Shown here: positions 48,065 through 56,011 of the stretch, one piece after another
Numbering within the stretch: the stretch's first letter is position 1
How the letters are laid out: every line of letters starts with the position of its first letter
Source of the DNA: Rhodococcus globerulus NBRC 14531
GTDB taxonomy: Bacteria; Actinomycetota; Actinomycetes; Mycobacteriales; Mycobacteriaceae
Reading direction: 5' to 3'
DNA: 64,000 bases
Assembly: GCF_001894805.1 (NCBI RefSeq)
Contig: NZ_BCWX01000002.1
Span: forward strand, 868,001-932,000
Position numbers and translations under genes: made by a program
Notes under the pieces: model-generated
The model's input: only the letters and a program-made list of their open reading frames with translations
What the model was told of the DNA's origin: nothing
Databases searched by the model: none

Positions 48065-48459
48065 TCCCCGTTTCCGAAACCTCCCGACAAACCTCCCGAC
48101 AACCTACCGACACGCCCCGACACGTACGTTTCCGACGCCAACAAACCATCCGCCTCGGTAGCCGGGCGACAATCTCCAGACTGTCGAACGCACTACATTG
48201 CCGCATACCGATCGTTCGGTAACGCTTGGGGTCTGGTGACAAGAAACGGAGCGCTACAACGCCACAGCCACGCCGTTCCAATGGAGCTACACCTGCGGCC
48301 ACCTGTATAGACACTTGCAGCGCCTTGAGCGCGACGCCACACTCCGGGATGCCGCGTGACCCCCGACGAACTTCTGGCGATGACCACTTAGCTTTATCCA
48401 CAGTGCCGCCGTAGTGCACAGCACGATTTCGTAGGCTGCGGCCGGTCGACGGTCGGCTC
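48065..48459 (+). other. 395-bp gap with recombination debris
   Basis: No gene is supported. A frame reading Y-R-H-L-Q-R-L-E-R-D-A-T-L-R-D-A-A followed, after a shift, by V-T-P-D-E-L-L-A-M-T-T-stop (48357-48392) looks like a decayed gene end. The second piece contains the right copy of the 18-bp repeat. Confidence 0.45.
48359..48376 (-). repeat. Right copy of the 18-bp inverted repeat pair
   Basis: This is the reverse complement of 46641-46658, identical over 18 bases. It is oriented opposite to the left copy, so the two would invert rather than excise the intervening 1.7 kb. Confidence 0.8.
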
Positions 48460-49062
48460 ATGCTCAATGCCATGTGGATGTTGGTGGGGTTGGCAACTGC
48501 GGGTGCTGTTGGCGGTTTTGGTGCGCGTTTTCTTGCTGACGATTGGTTGCGCCGAAACCTGTATGCCGGGATTTCAGTCCGTTGCGGTGTGCCTGAATTG
48601 TGCGTCGCGGTGGGCTGGTTGCTTGTCGGTGTAGCGACTTCATCTGCACTACAGCTTGTTTCGGGCCTGGCGTTCGTGTGGTGGTGTGTGGCCGTGTCAC
48701 TTGTCGATGTGTCTGTGCGGCGGTTGCCGAACACTTTCACTGTGCCCGCCTATGGTGTCGTTATCGTCGGCGCCTTGTTTGCGGGAACGCTCTGGGCAGC
48801 GCTGATGGGATCGGTAATGCTCTCGGGAATCCACCTTGTGCTGCACCTGATTTCGGCAGGCTCCCTGGGCGCAGGTGATGTGAAGCTGGCACTTCCGCTG
48901 GGTGCGATCACGGGGTTGGGTGGTGCCCAGGTCTGGCTGCTATCCGCTTTTCTGGCTCCGGTGATCACATTAGTGGTGGCCGTTCTGCTGGCGCGGCGGT
49001 CGCAGGTCCCTCATGGGCCGTCGATGTGCGGCGCCGCGCTACTTGCCTGGACGATCGGGTGA
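48460..49062 (+). CDS. A24-family prepilin peptidase
   Basis: This 200-residue membrane protein has about six helices and the two aspartyl motifs of type 4 prepilin peptidases, D-V-S-V-R-R-L-P-N and G-A-G-D-V-K-L-A. The short form lacks the N-terminal methylase domain. In actinobacteria it usually sits between aroE and aroC and serves Tad-type pili; here it is separated from aroE by 1.8 kb of inserted sequence. Confidence 0.85.
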   Translation: MLNAMWMLVGLATAGAVGGFGARFLADDWLRRNLYAGISVRCGVPELCVAVGWLLVGVATSSALQLVSGLAFVWWCVAVSLVDVSVRRLPNTFTVPAYGVVIVGALFAGTLWAALMGSVMLSGIHLVLHLISAGSLGAGDVKLALPLGAITGLGGAQVWLLSAFLAPVITLVVAVLLARRSQVPHGPSMCGAALLAWTIG

Positions 49063-49068
49063 GCGTGT

Positions 49069-49229
49069 TCAGCGTCCGTAGTGGTAGCGGCACGCAGCGA
49101 TTCGGACCTGGTCGTCGGCGATTTTGTGTAAATCAGACGATGCTCGTCAGTGATCCGCCTCGACCAGTAACCTTGAAATCTATGTTTGAGTGGTTCGGGT
49201 TTTCCGATTCCTTCGTTACCATTCGCGCT
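49069..49229 (-). pseudogene. YoeB-type toxin remnant (frameshifted)
   Basis: The reverse strand reads [25 protein letters not shown], the core of YoeB mRNA interferases. The frame is then lost at an A-run (T4 at 49122-49125 on the + strand). One inserted A would restore [17 protein letters not shown]-stop, the YoeB C-terminus. The N-terminus and a YefM antitoxin are absent. Confidence 0.8.
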
Positions 49230-49262
49230 GCTCCTCTCGTTCATTCGTGAGAGCGTCGGTGC

Positions 49263-49577
49263 GTGAACACCAACGAGTGGGCAGACGGCTACCGCCCGCA
49301 AGCTGAAGACAGTCCCTTCACTCTCATCGTCGAGGGCGAGGTTTTCGCCGTCACGGTGCGCGAAAATGGCAGTGAGGATTACACCTGGGAATCCGGACCG
49401 AACAAGAACTACGGGTTCGGTGGTGGCCCAGCCCAGGTGGCCGGTGTTCCGGGTTTCGATGTTCCGGATGGCGAGGTTCCGGACGCCGAGCCGTACCTGT
49501 CGACGATTGACGATCACCGCAGGTCGATCAGAAACTTCCTCGGCATGATCGACCCCGAATCCGGGTACATCGAATAA
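49263..49577 (+). CDS. Hypothetical small acidic protein
   Basis: The protein has 104 residues from GTG 49263. It is acidic and soluble, with [13 protein letters not shown] and [15 protein letters not shown] followed by a C-terminal helix. It starts just past the YoeB remnant on the opposite strand. No family is named, but it has the balance of a real protein. Confidence 0.55.
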   Translation: MNTNEWADGYRPQAEDSPFTLIVEGEVFAVTVRENGSEDYTWESGPNKNYGFGGGPAQVAGVPGFDVPDGEVPDAEPYLSTIDDHRRSIRNFLGMIDPESGYIE

Positions 49578-49621
49578 CCACGCGCGGATGACGGCGATGG
49601 CCGAATGATCACTCGTTATTG

Positions 49622-49777
49622 TCAATCGTCGTGAGAGTGCGTGTCCGCGGTGTCTGGGAATTGACCCCTTCGCAACCCGAAACTCGCAAACGGTTCGGCG
49701 TCGGCGTTCTCAGGTGATCGTGCGATACGCGGATCTTTCGCAAACACGCTGGTTAGGGCGGCCAAGAGTCGAGGCAT
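49622..49777 (-). CDS. Possible 51-residue small protein
   Basis: A frame from ATG 49777 to TGA at 49622 reads [13 protein letters not shown], and ends H-S-H-D-D. It has no clear ribosome site and no recognised family. It fills an otherwise empty stretch of about 285 bp. Confidence 0.3.
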   Translation of the reverse strand: MPRLLAALTSVFAKDPRIARSPENADAEPFASFGLRRGQFPDTADTHSHDD

Positions 49778-49862
49778 TCACTAATCAATGCTGGTTCATC
49801 TTGGATGAGCGCACGGCAGGGTGCGTATCTGTTGGGCTACCGGTGTAACGAAAGTCAGTGGA

Positions 49863-50300
49863 TCACCGGGCGAGTGCGACTTCGGAGAGGATGGTGTCGT
49901 TTCGGTCGGAGAATTCGTTGGCGGCACGGTAGACGATCGACACCGCGTGGGCTGTCGCCGGACCAGCGAGTGCGATTGTTCCGAAGATCATCCAACGAAT
50001 GACATCGGGGAGAGGTGGAGTGGAAGAAGCGGCTGGCGACTCGAGTAACAAGAAGTTGGCGATTGCGCCGAGTGCTCCGAGCAGTCCGAGCGCTGCCACT
50101 GATGATCGTCGAACCCACTTGTTTTCGGAGAACACCACAACAGCACCGAGTGTCAGTACCGAGATGACCGTCATAGCGGTGACTATCCAATACTCGGAAG
50201 GCTGTCCATCGCGGACTGCGAACGATGTGGACAAAGTCGCGGAACCGGTCAGCATCGCTGCGCCCCACAGCAGTCCGACGATCATGATGCACCTACGCAT
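49863..50300 (-). CDS. Hypothetical four-helix membrane protein
   Basis: From ATG 50300 (weak GAAGG upstream) the protein has about 145 residues and four hydrophobic helices; an in-frame ATG at 50357 would add 19 polar residues. Helices are near residues 3-22, 35-55, 67-85 and 100-120, and the C-terminus is charged. No family or partner is recognised. Confidence 0.6.
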   Translation of the reverse strand: MRRCIMIVGLLWGAAMLTGSATLSTSFAVRDGQPSEYWIVTAMTVISVLTLGAVVVFSENKWVRRSSVAALGLLGALGAIANFLLLESPAASSTPPLPDVIRWMIFGTIALAGPATAHAVSIVYRAANEFSDRNDTILSEVALAR

Positions 50301-50617
50301 GGGACTAGCCTTCGACCTGGTGCAATTCTCAGACGAGACGGACGCTTCGGATGTCATGGGCAGATCTTTGCATCGGGTACCGACAGGGGCCACTGGGGTC
50401 GATGTGCTGTCGTGGACGAGCGGGGACTGAGAAGTCGCGATTGGTCAACTGTCAACGGTTTTCAGAAGGCTGACCAAAGTACCGGTTACCGCAGGAGATG
50501 CCAGTCGGGGCTGGGATGAAGATTGAAAAGCCTTTCGTGTCAGCCGAATCGGAAACGATTGACCTTATGGAATGTGGTGAGTGCGCCAGTCCCGTGCGAA
50601 CGTGTCCAGCGTGGCGG

Positions 50618-50914
50618 TCAGTGTTCGTCGTAGTGCTCACCATGTGCGGCGTGTCGATGGCCATCGTGGACGTAGTCCGTGTGATCGCCGTGCGGAACGG
50701 CGACGTGGCCACACCCTTCGCCGTGGACGTGATCATGGCCTTCGTGGACGACGTGCTCCGACGTCTCACATTCGTCGACATGATCGCCGTGGGGACGATG
50801 TAGGTGCCCGTCGTGCGCGTAATCGACATGGTCACCGTGCGGAACGGCGACGTGGCCGCACCCTTCACCATGGCTGTGTTCATGTTCCGAGTGTTGTTGA
50901 TGTTCTGTTGTCAT
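50618..50914 (-). CDS. Histidine-rich repeat protein, probable metal chelator
   Basis: The protein has 98 residues from ATG 50914 (AAAGGG six bases upstream). More than a quarter is His. Two tandem copies of a roughly 36-residue unit share G-E-G-C-G-H-V-A-V-P-H-G-D-H and H-D-G-H. No signal peptide or membrane segment is seen, so it is probably a cytoplasmic Zn/Ni/Cu buffer. No metal transporter or regulator gene is adjacent. Confidence 0.75.
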   Translation of the reverse strand: MTTEHQQHSEHEHSHGEGCGHVAVPHGDHVDYAHDGHLHRPHGDHVDECETSEHVVHEGHDHVHGEGCGHVAVPHGDHTDYVHDGHRHAAHGEHYDEH

Positions 50915-51308
50915 CGAAAACCCTTTCACTGGAAGAATCAGTCAGGCGATGGTGAACGCTGCCTGCCGTGTGCGATCTTTTGCCGGTGAGACACGCTTGC
51001 CGCGTTCAGGAGTTGTGTCACTTCCGCTCCCCCGACGCGGGGCAGACGCCCTTGCCGTCGCCGTTGAAATGAGGCGGCGTCGCACGGTTGCATGTTGATC
51101 TGACAGTGCCGACATTACTCCGGTGCGCCACAGGACATGCGGAAACTGTGGAGTCGCGGCGTCCTGAATTTCGGTATAGGCGTTGCGAAGTCGTTACATC
51201 GGACGATGGTCCGGGGTAGCGACTTCGCGAAGCGCAATGATTGGTTGCGTATGCGACTTCAGCTGGGTATTCTGATATGCAACCAAAGGTTGCAGAAGAG
51301 GTGCCGGT
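50915..51308 (+). other. 394-bp intergenic region with a long hairpin
   Basis: No supported gene is seen. A 13-bp stem with one G-U pair (51185-51197 with 51216-51228) encloses a smaller inner stem. The promoter and operator of the SRPBCC operon lie at its right end. A weak reverse-strand frame ending P-H-F-N-G-D-G-K-G-V-C-P-A-S-G (51018-51120) could be a decayed zinc-finger protein end. Confidence 0.4.
51278..51294. promoter_or_regulatory. Palindromic operator candidate of the ArsR/SRPBCC operon
   Basis: TGCAACC-AAA-GGTTGCA is a perfect palindrome 14 bp before the first SRPBCC start. A related half-site TTGGTTGC lies at 51241-51248. ArsR-type repressors bind such sites; the cognate regulator is probably the one encoded at 51773. 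Confidence 0.55.
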
Positions 51309-51776
51309 ATGGAGTACGGACAAATCGAGCGGTCGATCTACGTCGAAGCCGCACCCGACGTGGTTTACGAGGTCATCAGCAGTCCTGAGCATTTGAAGGA
51401 GTGGTGGTCCGACGAGGTTGTCGACCTGGAACCGGTTCCGGGCTCTGTCGGCGAACTCGTGTGGGGAGAGCGGACCTCGCCTGACAGTCATGTTGCCCGG
51501 ATCGAGGTGGTCGACGCTGCGCCACCCCGATTGTTTTCATTCCGATGGGCTCACTTGTCCGATGACGGGGTGCCCCCAATGAACAGTCTGTTGGTGACAT
51601 TTGAGCTGGTGCCCTCGGGAGAGGGCACGACGCTGCGTATGACGGAAACCGGGTTCCGTGAAATGGGCTGGGAGGTCGCAGTTCTCGAGGAGCAGTACAA
51701 CTCTCACGTCGAGGGGTGGAACCGGCACCTGCCGCGGCTTGTCGAGTGCGCAGCCCGACTGGGTGCGAGCGGATGA
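51309..51776 (+). CDS. SRPBCC/AHSA1-type protein
   Basis: This 155-residue START-fold protein opens I-E-R-S-I-Y-V-E-A-A-P-D-V-V-Y-E-V-I and has W-W-S-D-E near residue 35. The C-terminal helix ends W-N-R-H-L-P-R-L. It is the first of an SRPBCC-ArsR-SRPBCC operon; the next gene starts inside its stop (ATGA). Ligand is unknown. Confidence 0.85.
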   Translation: MEYGQIERSIYVEAAPDVVYEVISSPEHLKEWWSDEVVDLEPVPGSVGELVWGERTSPDSHVARIEVVDAAPPRLFSFRWAHLSDDGVPPMNSLLVTFELVPSGEGTTLRMTETGFREMGWEVAVLEEQYNSHVEGWNRHLPRLVECAARLGASG

Positions 51777-52108
51777 GCCTTATCGACGACGACCTCTGGA
51801 CAGCGATCGGGGACCCCACACGCCGACGAATGCTCGACTTGCTGTTGGCAAATGGGGAGGGGACGGCGACCACTCTGAGTGATCAGCTACCCGTAACCCG
51901 TCAAGCTGTCGCGAAACACCTCGGCGCTCTCGACCGCGTTGGTTTGGTACATGTGACGCCCGCCGGCCGAGAGAGGCTCTACCGGGTCGATGCCGCGCAA
52001 CTCGCCCGCGCCGTAGCGCAGCTGAATGCAGTCGGTTCGTCGTGGGATGCCCGGTTGCAGCGCATCAAACGGATTGCGGAAGCAATCGAACATAACAACC
52101 GGAAATGA
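51773..52108 (+). CDS. ArsR-family regulator
   Basis: The 111-residue protein from ATG 51773 is a compact winged helix: A-I-G-D-P-T-R-R-R-M-L-D-L-L, then L-P-V-T-R-Q-A-V-A-K-H-L-G-A-L. No Cys metal site is present, so it belongs to the SdpR-like, non-metal group typically paired with AHSA1 proteins. It overlaps the previous stop by four bases. Confidence 0.88.
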   Translation: MSLIDDDLWTAIGDPTRRRMLDLLLANGEGTATTLSDQLPVTRQAVAKHLGALDRVGLVHVTPAGRERLYRVDAAQLARAVAQLNAVGSSWDARLQRIKRIAEAIEHNNRK

Positions 52109-52127
52109 GAAGAAGGAGGAACCCGCG

Positions 52128-52571
52128 ATGGTCGACATTCTGCACAGGGTTGGGATCAAGTCGTCCTCTGTCGGCGATGTCTACGCAGCGTTGACGACAG
52201 TTGACGGTCTGGCCGGCTGGTGGACCAGCGATACGGACGGAGATCCGAATATCGGAGGCACGCTTCAATTCCGCTTCGGTGAAGGCCGGATTGATATGAA
52301 AGTGGTAGAACTCCAGCCCGACAAACGAGTGCTGTGGGAGGTGACCGCAGGGCCGGAGGAATGGCTCGGGACCCGCGTGGTGTGGGACCTCCGACGCGAC
52401 GGCGATTTCACCGTCGTCCTCTTCGCGCATGAAGGGTGGAAGGAGCCGGTGGAGTTTCTGCACCATTGCAGCACCAAGTGGGCGCTCTTCCTGATGAGCC
52501 TGAAGTCGAAGGTCGAAACCGGCACTGGCGCACCGGATCCCCGCGACGTCAAGATCGACAACTGGAACTAG
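52128..52571 (+). CDS. SRPBCC/AHSA1-type protein
   Basis: This 147-residue START-fold protein starts at ATG 52128 behind AGGAGGA. It opens V-G-I-K-S-S-S-V-G-D-V-Y-A-A-L and ends D-V-K-I-D-N-W-N. It is the last gene of the SRPBCC-ArsR operon and overlaps the convergent deaminase gene by four bases. Confidence 0.85.
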   Translation: MVDILHRVGIKSSSVGDVYAALTTVDGLAGWWTSDTDGDPNIGGTLQFRFGEGRIDMKVVELQPDKRVLWEVTAGPEEWLGTRVVWDLRRDGDFTVVLFAHEGWKEPVEFLHHCSTKWALFLMSLKSKVETGTGAPDPRDVKIDNWN

Positions 52572-53041
52572 GTAGTGGAGTAGTTCCGCTCCTGCCAGGC
52601 GCGGTAGACCTCGATTGCGCCGTCGTGGGGTTGGTAGTCCATCGGTAGTCGGCGCTCAACCGGGTCCTTGGCGAATTCTCCGTAGAAGGTGCTCAGTTCG
52701 AAGTACTTGCGGTCGTCGACGTAATACGGTTCGTAGTCGGTGCGTTGCGTGAGGAATACGACCCGGTCCGGACTGCAGTAATACAGCGAACCGAGACACA
52801 TCGGGCAGGGATGCGCGAGCACATAGATGGTGCACCCGGTCAGATGCTCGGTGCCCAGTGCGGTGCAGGCGGCACGGATCGCGAGGATCTCCGCGTGCGC
52901 TGTCGGGTCGTTCGTCTGGGCCACCAGGTTGGGGCTTTCGGCGAGGATCTCACCGTCGCGGGCGATGACGGTGGCGAAGGGCCGGCCGCCCTCGGCGACA
53001 TTGGCATTGGCGATATCGATGGTTCGTTGAATAGGGTCCAT
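52568..53041 (-). CDS. Nucleoside deaminase (CDA/guanine-deaminase superfamily)
   Basis: This 157-residue zinc hydrolase has the H-A-E-I motif near residue 50 and P-C-P-M-C near residue 79, the cytidine-deaminase-like zinc site. The C-terminal Y-Y-V-D-D-R-K-Y-F and E-V-Y-R-A-W region resembles guanine/cytosine deaminases. It may supply ammonia from bases. It follows the cyn genes in the same direction, with a hairpin between. Confidence 0.85.
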   Translation of the reverse strand: MDPIQRTIDIANANVAEGGRPFATVIARDGEILAESPNLVAQTNDPTAHAEILAIRAACTALGTEHLTGCTIYVLAHPCPMCLGSLYYCSPDRVVFLTQRTDYEPYYVDDRKYFELSTFYGEFAKDPVERRLPMDYQPHDGAIEVYRAWQERNYSTT

Positions 53042-53085
53042 GACAGTCCTTGTCTGACAGTGTGTTTCAGGAAGGTGTTCAGGGG

Positions 53086-53111
53086 CGGCGGCCTCGGGAG
53101 CAAGGCCGCCG
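53086..53111. terminator. Hairpin between cynS and the deaminase gene
   Basis: The 9-bp perfect stem CGGCGGCCT/AGGCCGCCG (53086-53094 with 53103-53111) has an 8-base loop. It lies just past the cynS stop on the reverse strand. Confidence 0.7.
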
Positions 53112-53122
53112 TCACGCCGAAG

Positions 53123-53593
53123 CTAGAAGGGCTTGGTCGGCAGGTACTTGCCGTCGAGCGTGATGACCGCGCGCTCGCCGCCATCCGGATCGGCAACCTT
53201 CTTGATGTCGAGCTTGAAGTTGATTGCACTGATAATGCCGTCGCCGAACTGCTCGTGCACCAATGCCTTGAGGGTGGTGCCGTAGACCTGAAGCATCTCG
53301 TAGAAGCGGTAGATGGTCGGGTCGGTGGGCACGCCGCCGGGGATGGAACCGCGCAGGGGGATGGTCTGTAGCAATCGCACCGCGTCCTCGTCCAGACTGA
53401 GCTTGTCCGCGACGACCTTCGCGGCGTCGGCGGGAAGTGCATGCTGACCGAGGAGGGCTGCGGTTACAAAGGCCACACTCAGCCCCGTGTCGTCGGTCAG
53501 CTCCTGCCAGGACAGGTCTTTTCGGGCTTTGGCGTCGATGACGGCTGCGGCGAGTTCTTCGCGGGGTCCCTGGGCGAACTGTGACTGAATCAT
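53123..53593 (-). CDS. cynS: Cyanase
   Basis: The 156-residue protein decomposes cyanate with bicarbonate to ammonia and CO2. The C-terminal domain keeps the family-invariant [12 protein letters not shown] and [10 protein letters not shown], including the catalytic Arg, Glu and Ser. The N-terminal half is the helix-turn-helix-like fold. cynT lies 31 bp upstream and cynR is divergent from it, as in classical cyn loci. Confidence 0.95.
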   Translation of the reverse strand: MIQSQFAQGPREELAAAVIDAKARKDLSWQELTDDTGLSVAFVTAALLGQHALPADAAKVVADKLSLDEDAVRLLQTIPLRGSIPGGVPTDPTIYRFYEMLQVYGTTLKALVHEQFGDGIISAINFKLDIKKVADPDGGERAVITLDGKYLPTKPF

Positions 53594-53624
53594 AATGATT
53601 TCCTTCTTTATTTTGGATGGGGGA

Positions 53625-54284
53625 TCAGGCGGGGACGCCGGGCATTGTTGTCACGGCGCAGGTCTGGGGGTGTTCGACGAGCGAGACGAACCGGCGGGTG
53701 CCGCCGTCGAGGGCTTCGATCGAGCCGGTTTCGATGTCGTAGACCCAGCCGTGCAGGTTCAGTCGACCTTGTTCGAGTGCGAGAGCGACCGAGGGGTGGG
53801 TTGCGAGGTTGGTCAACTGGGCGATGACGTTCTCGTGGACCAGTGCGTTCAGTTTCTCGGCTGCCGAGCCGTGCGTGCGGGCGGCGTTGACGACCCTCGC
53901 GGAGTCTGCGTGCTGGAGCCAGTGCGCGACGGCAGGCATCTCGTCGAGGGGCTTGCCGGTGGAGATCGCCGTCATCGCGCCGCAATCGGAGTGGCCGAGG
54001 ATCACGATGTCGGTGACACCGAGAACTGCGACCGCGTACTCGACGGTGGCGGATACGCCGCCCGGTTGCGGCCCGTATGACGGGACGATGTTGCCGGCGT
54101 TGCGGATGACGAACAGATCGCCGGGTTCGCGTTGGGTTATCAGTTCCGGGACCACTCGGCTGTCAGAGCAGCTGACGAACAGGGCCTGCGGGTTCTGAGT
54201 CGTCGCGAGTTCCTTGAAAAGTCCGGAGCGTTTCTGAAAGGCGTCCTTCTGGAATGTCAGAAAGCCGTTGATGATGTCGTGCAT
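53625..54284 (-). CDS. cynT: Beta-type carbonic anhydrase of the cyanate operon
   Basis: The protein has 219 residues from ATG 54284 behind GGAGG. It shows the beta-class zinc motifs C-S-D-S-R and H-S-D-C-G-A, plus I-R-N-A-G-N-I. It hydrates CO2 to give back the bicarbonate used by cyanase. A longer open frame upstream lacks signals. Divergent cynR starts about 105 bp away. Confidence 0.92.
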   Translation of the reverse strand: MHDIINGFLTFQKDAFQKRSGLFKELATTQNPQALFVSCSDSRVVPELITQREPGDLFVIRNAGNIVPSYGPQPGGVSATVEYAVAVLGVTDIVILGHSDCGAMTAISTGKPLDEMPAVAHWLQHADSARVVNAARTHGSAAEKLNALVHENVIAQLTNLATHPSVALALEQGRLNLHGWVYDIETGSIEALDGGTRRFVSLVEHPQTCAVTTMPGVPA

Positions 54285-54363
54285 GTTGCCTCCTTGCAAT
54301 GGTGATGACTCAAGGATGACCTCGATGGTCGATAGTGTCCAAGACTTGTTATTCATTATTTCG

Positions 54364-54378
54364 ATAGACAGTGCCTAT
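54364..54378. promoter_or_regulatory. LysR-type box in the cynT-cynR intergenic region
   Basis: ATAG-N7-CTAT fits the T-N11-A pattern of LysR-type binding sites. It lies 11 bp before cynR. CGATAG also recurs near 54344. Binding by CynR is inferred. Confidence 0.5.
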
Positions 54379-54388
54379 AGTTCTAGTG

Positions 54389-55285
54389 ATGGAGCTACGT
54401 CATATCCGTTATCTGCTTGCGGTCGCCGAACATGGAAACTTCACCCGGGCGGCGGAGTCGCTGCATGTGTCGCAGCCGACTCTGTCCCAGCAGATCAAGC
54501 AGCTCGAATCCGCTCTGCGGGTGCAGTTGCTGGACCGGTCCGGGCGAACGGTACGAACCACCGACGCCGGCGAGGCTTTCCTGCATTACGCGCGGCGAGC
54601 TCTGCAGGATCTGGATGCCGCCGAGCGCGCGATCCACGATGTCCAGGACCTCAGTCGCGGCTCGCTGAGGCTGGCGACGACGCCCACCTTCGCGGCCTAC
54701 CTGGTGGGTCCGTTGATGGACCGATTCACGACGCGCCACCCAGGCATTGCCGTCACCGTTCAGGAGATGACTCAGGACCGAATCGAGGCGGAGTTGGCAC
54801 GCGACGGACTCGACGTCGGCATTGCGTTTGCGGACGTGCGCTCGGAGGAGATCGAGAGCGAGTCGCTGTTTGTCGAAACTCTCAGTCTCGTTGTCGGTGT
54901 AAAGCATTCGCATGCCGGTCGGTCGAAACCACTGCCTGCGAAGACACTGGAGGATCAGGCGCTGGTGTTGCTCAGCAGTGATTTCGCGACGAGGCTTCAC
55001 ATCGATAGGTACTTCAAGCATCAGGACATCACACCTCGGACGGCTATCGAGGTCAGCTCGATCGGCGCGATCGTGGAGATCGTCCGCCGCGGCAGTCTCG
55101 CGACGGTGCTGCCTGACGCGATCACCCTCGAACAACGGGGCCTGTCCTCGATTCCGCTGTCACCGGCATTGCCTACGCGTACGGTGGCCCTGCTCCGACG
55201 GAAGGGTGCCTATCGCACGGCCGCGGGCCGGGCCTTCGCCGAAATGGCCTCGACCTGGGACCACCTAAACGGGTGGCCCGGGTGA
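54389..55285 (+). CDS. cynR: LysR-family regulator CynR
   Basis: The 298-residue protein from ATG 54389 has the N-terminal winged helix (M-E-L-R-H-I-R-Y, F-T-R-A-A-E-S-L-H-V-S-Q-P-T-L-S-Q-Q-I) and a LysR effector domain. It is divergent from cynT-cynS, matching the arrangement in which CynR activates cyanate genes. The name rests on this context. Confidence 0.85.
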   Translation: MELRHIRYLLAVAEHGNFTRAAESLHVSQPTLSQQIKQLESALRVQLLDRSGRTVRTTDAGEAFLHYARRALQDLDAAERAIHDVQDLSRGSLRLATTPTFAAYLVGPLMDRFTTRHPGIAVTVQEMTQDRIEAELARDGLDVGIAFADVRSEEIESESLFVETLSLVVGVKHSHAGRSKPLPAKTLEDQALVLLSSDFATRLHIDRYFKHQDITPRTAIEVSSIGAIVEIVRRGSLATVLPDAITLEQRGLSSIPLSPALPTRTVALLRRKGAYRTAAGRAFAEMASTWDHLNGWPG

Positions 55286-55494
55286 GGCTCATCTGCTCAT
55301 GTGCAGACCGTCGATTCACGAGCTGTCGCTGCCTTAGGCAGTGACAGGAGCGCATTGACGCCCGGGACCATCGTCACTATTACCGAACCCGGCCGGAATG
55401 TCCGGCGAGCCTACCCAACGGGAGTACCGGCCGGCCGATACCGTCGCCCAACATCGGAAATGTCCGATTTCTCGATTGAAAACAGGAGGTCGCT

Positions 55495-55956
55495 TTGTCC
55501 CGATGTTCGGTGCGACGAATTGCGGTATCCGTGGCCGTTGCGGTGACGGCGTCCGCTGCTGTATTGGCGGGAACCTCTGTCGCGGAGGCGCAGCCCACTC
55601 TGTTCGACCTACTGGGAGGCGCCTCCACAGGTAGTGCGGGTAGTGCAGGCGATACAACCGACGACGCGACAACACACAGTGGCGATGCGACGTACTTTCA
55701 TGCCGGTCTCGGTAGTTGCGGCGGTATGTCAGCAGACACCGACTACGTGGTTGCCATATCCGCAAGGATCTGGACCAGGGCGTTGTGCGGAAAACAAATT
55801 CTGGCCTCGAGCGGGCCGAGATCCGTAACTGTCACCATCGTAGATACCTGTCCAGGCTGCGCTGCCGGTGATCTTGATCTTTCACCAGCCGCGTTCAAGA
55901 GGTTGGGTAATCTTTCGGACGGAAGAATTCCTGTTACATGGCGGTTCGTCGGCTGA
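55495..55956 (+). CDS. Secreted RlpA-like double-psi beta-barrel protein
   Basis: The protein has 153 residues from TTG 55495, five bases after AGGAGG. A Sec signal peptide ends near V-A-E-A-Q. A Gly/Ser/Thr linker leads to an RlpA/expansin-like barrel, with A-T-Y-F near residue 64 and V-D-T-C-P-G-C-A-A-G-D-L-D-L-S near residue 118. Such proteins bind or cut peptidoglycan, or serve as plant-type wall-loosening homologues. The catalytic state is not known. Confidence 0.8.
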   Translation: MSRCSVRRIAVSVAVAVTASAAVLAGTSVAEAQPTLFDLLGGASTGSAGSAGDTTDDATTHSGDATYFHAGLGSCGGMSADTDYVVAISARIWTRALCGKQILASSGPRSVTVTIVDTCPGCAAGDLDLSPAAFKRLGNLSDGRIPVTWRFVG

Positions 55957-56011
55957 TCTCGTCCGTGAATCGGGCACCGACTGAGGAGGCTCACCTTTCT
56001 GGCTCCGGGAC

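Noticed and set aside
50498-50803. Forward frame over the histidine-rich gene
   Set aside because: The reverse strand has clear repeat structure and a good ribosome site; the forward frame has neither.
55286-55494. Possible riboswitch ahead of the RlpA-like gene
   Set aside because: Several small hairpins occur, but no conserved aptamer block was recognised.
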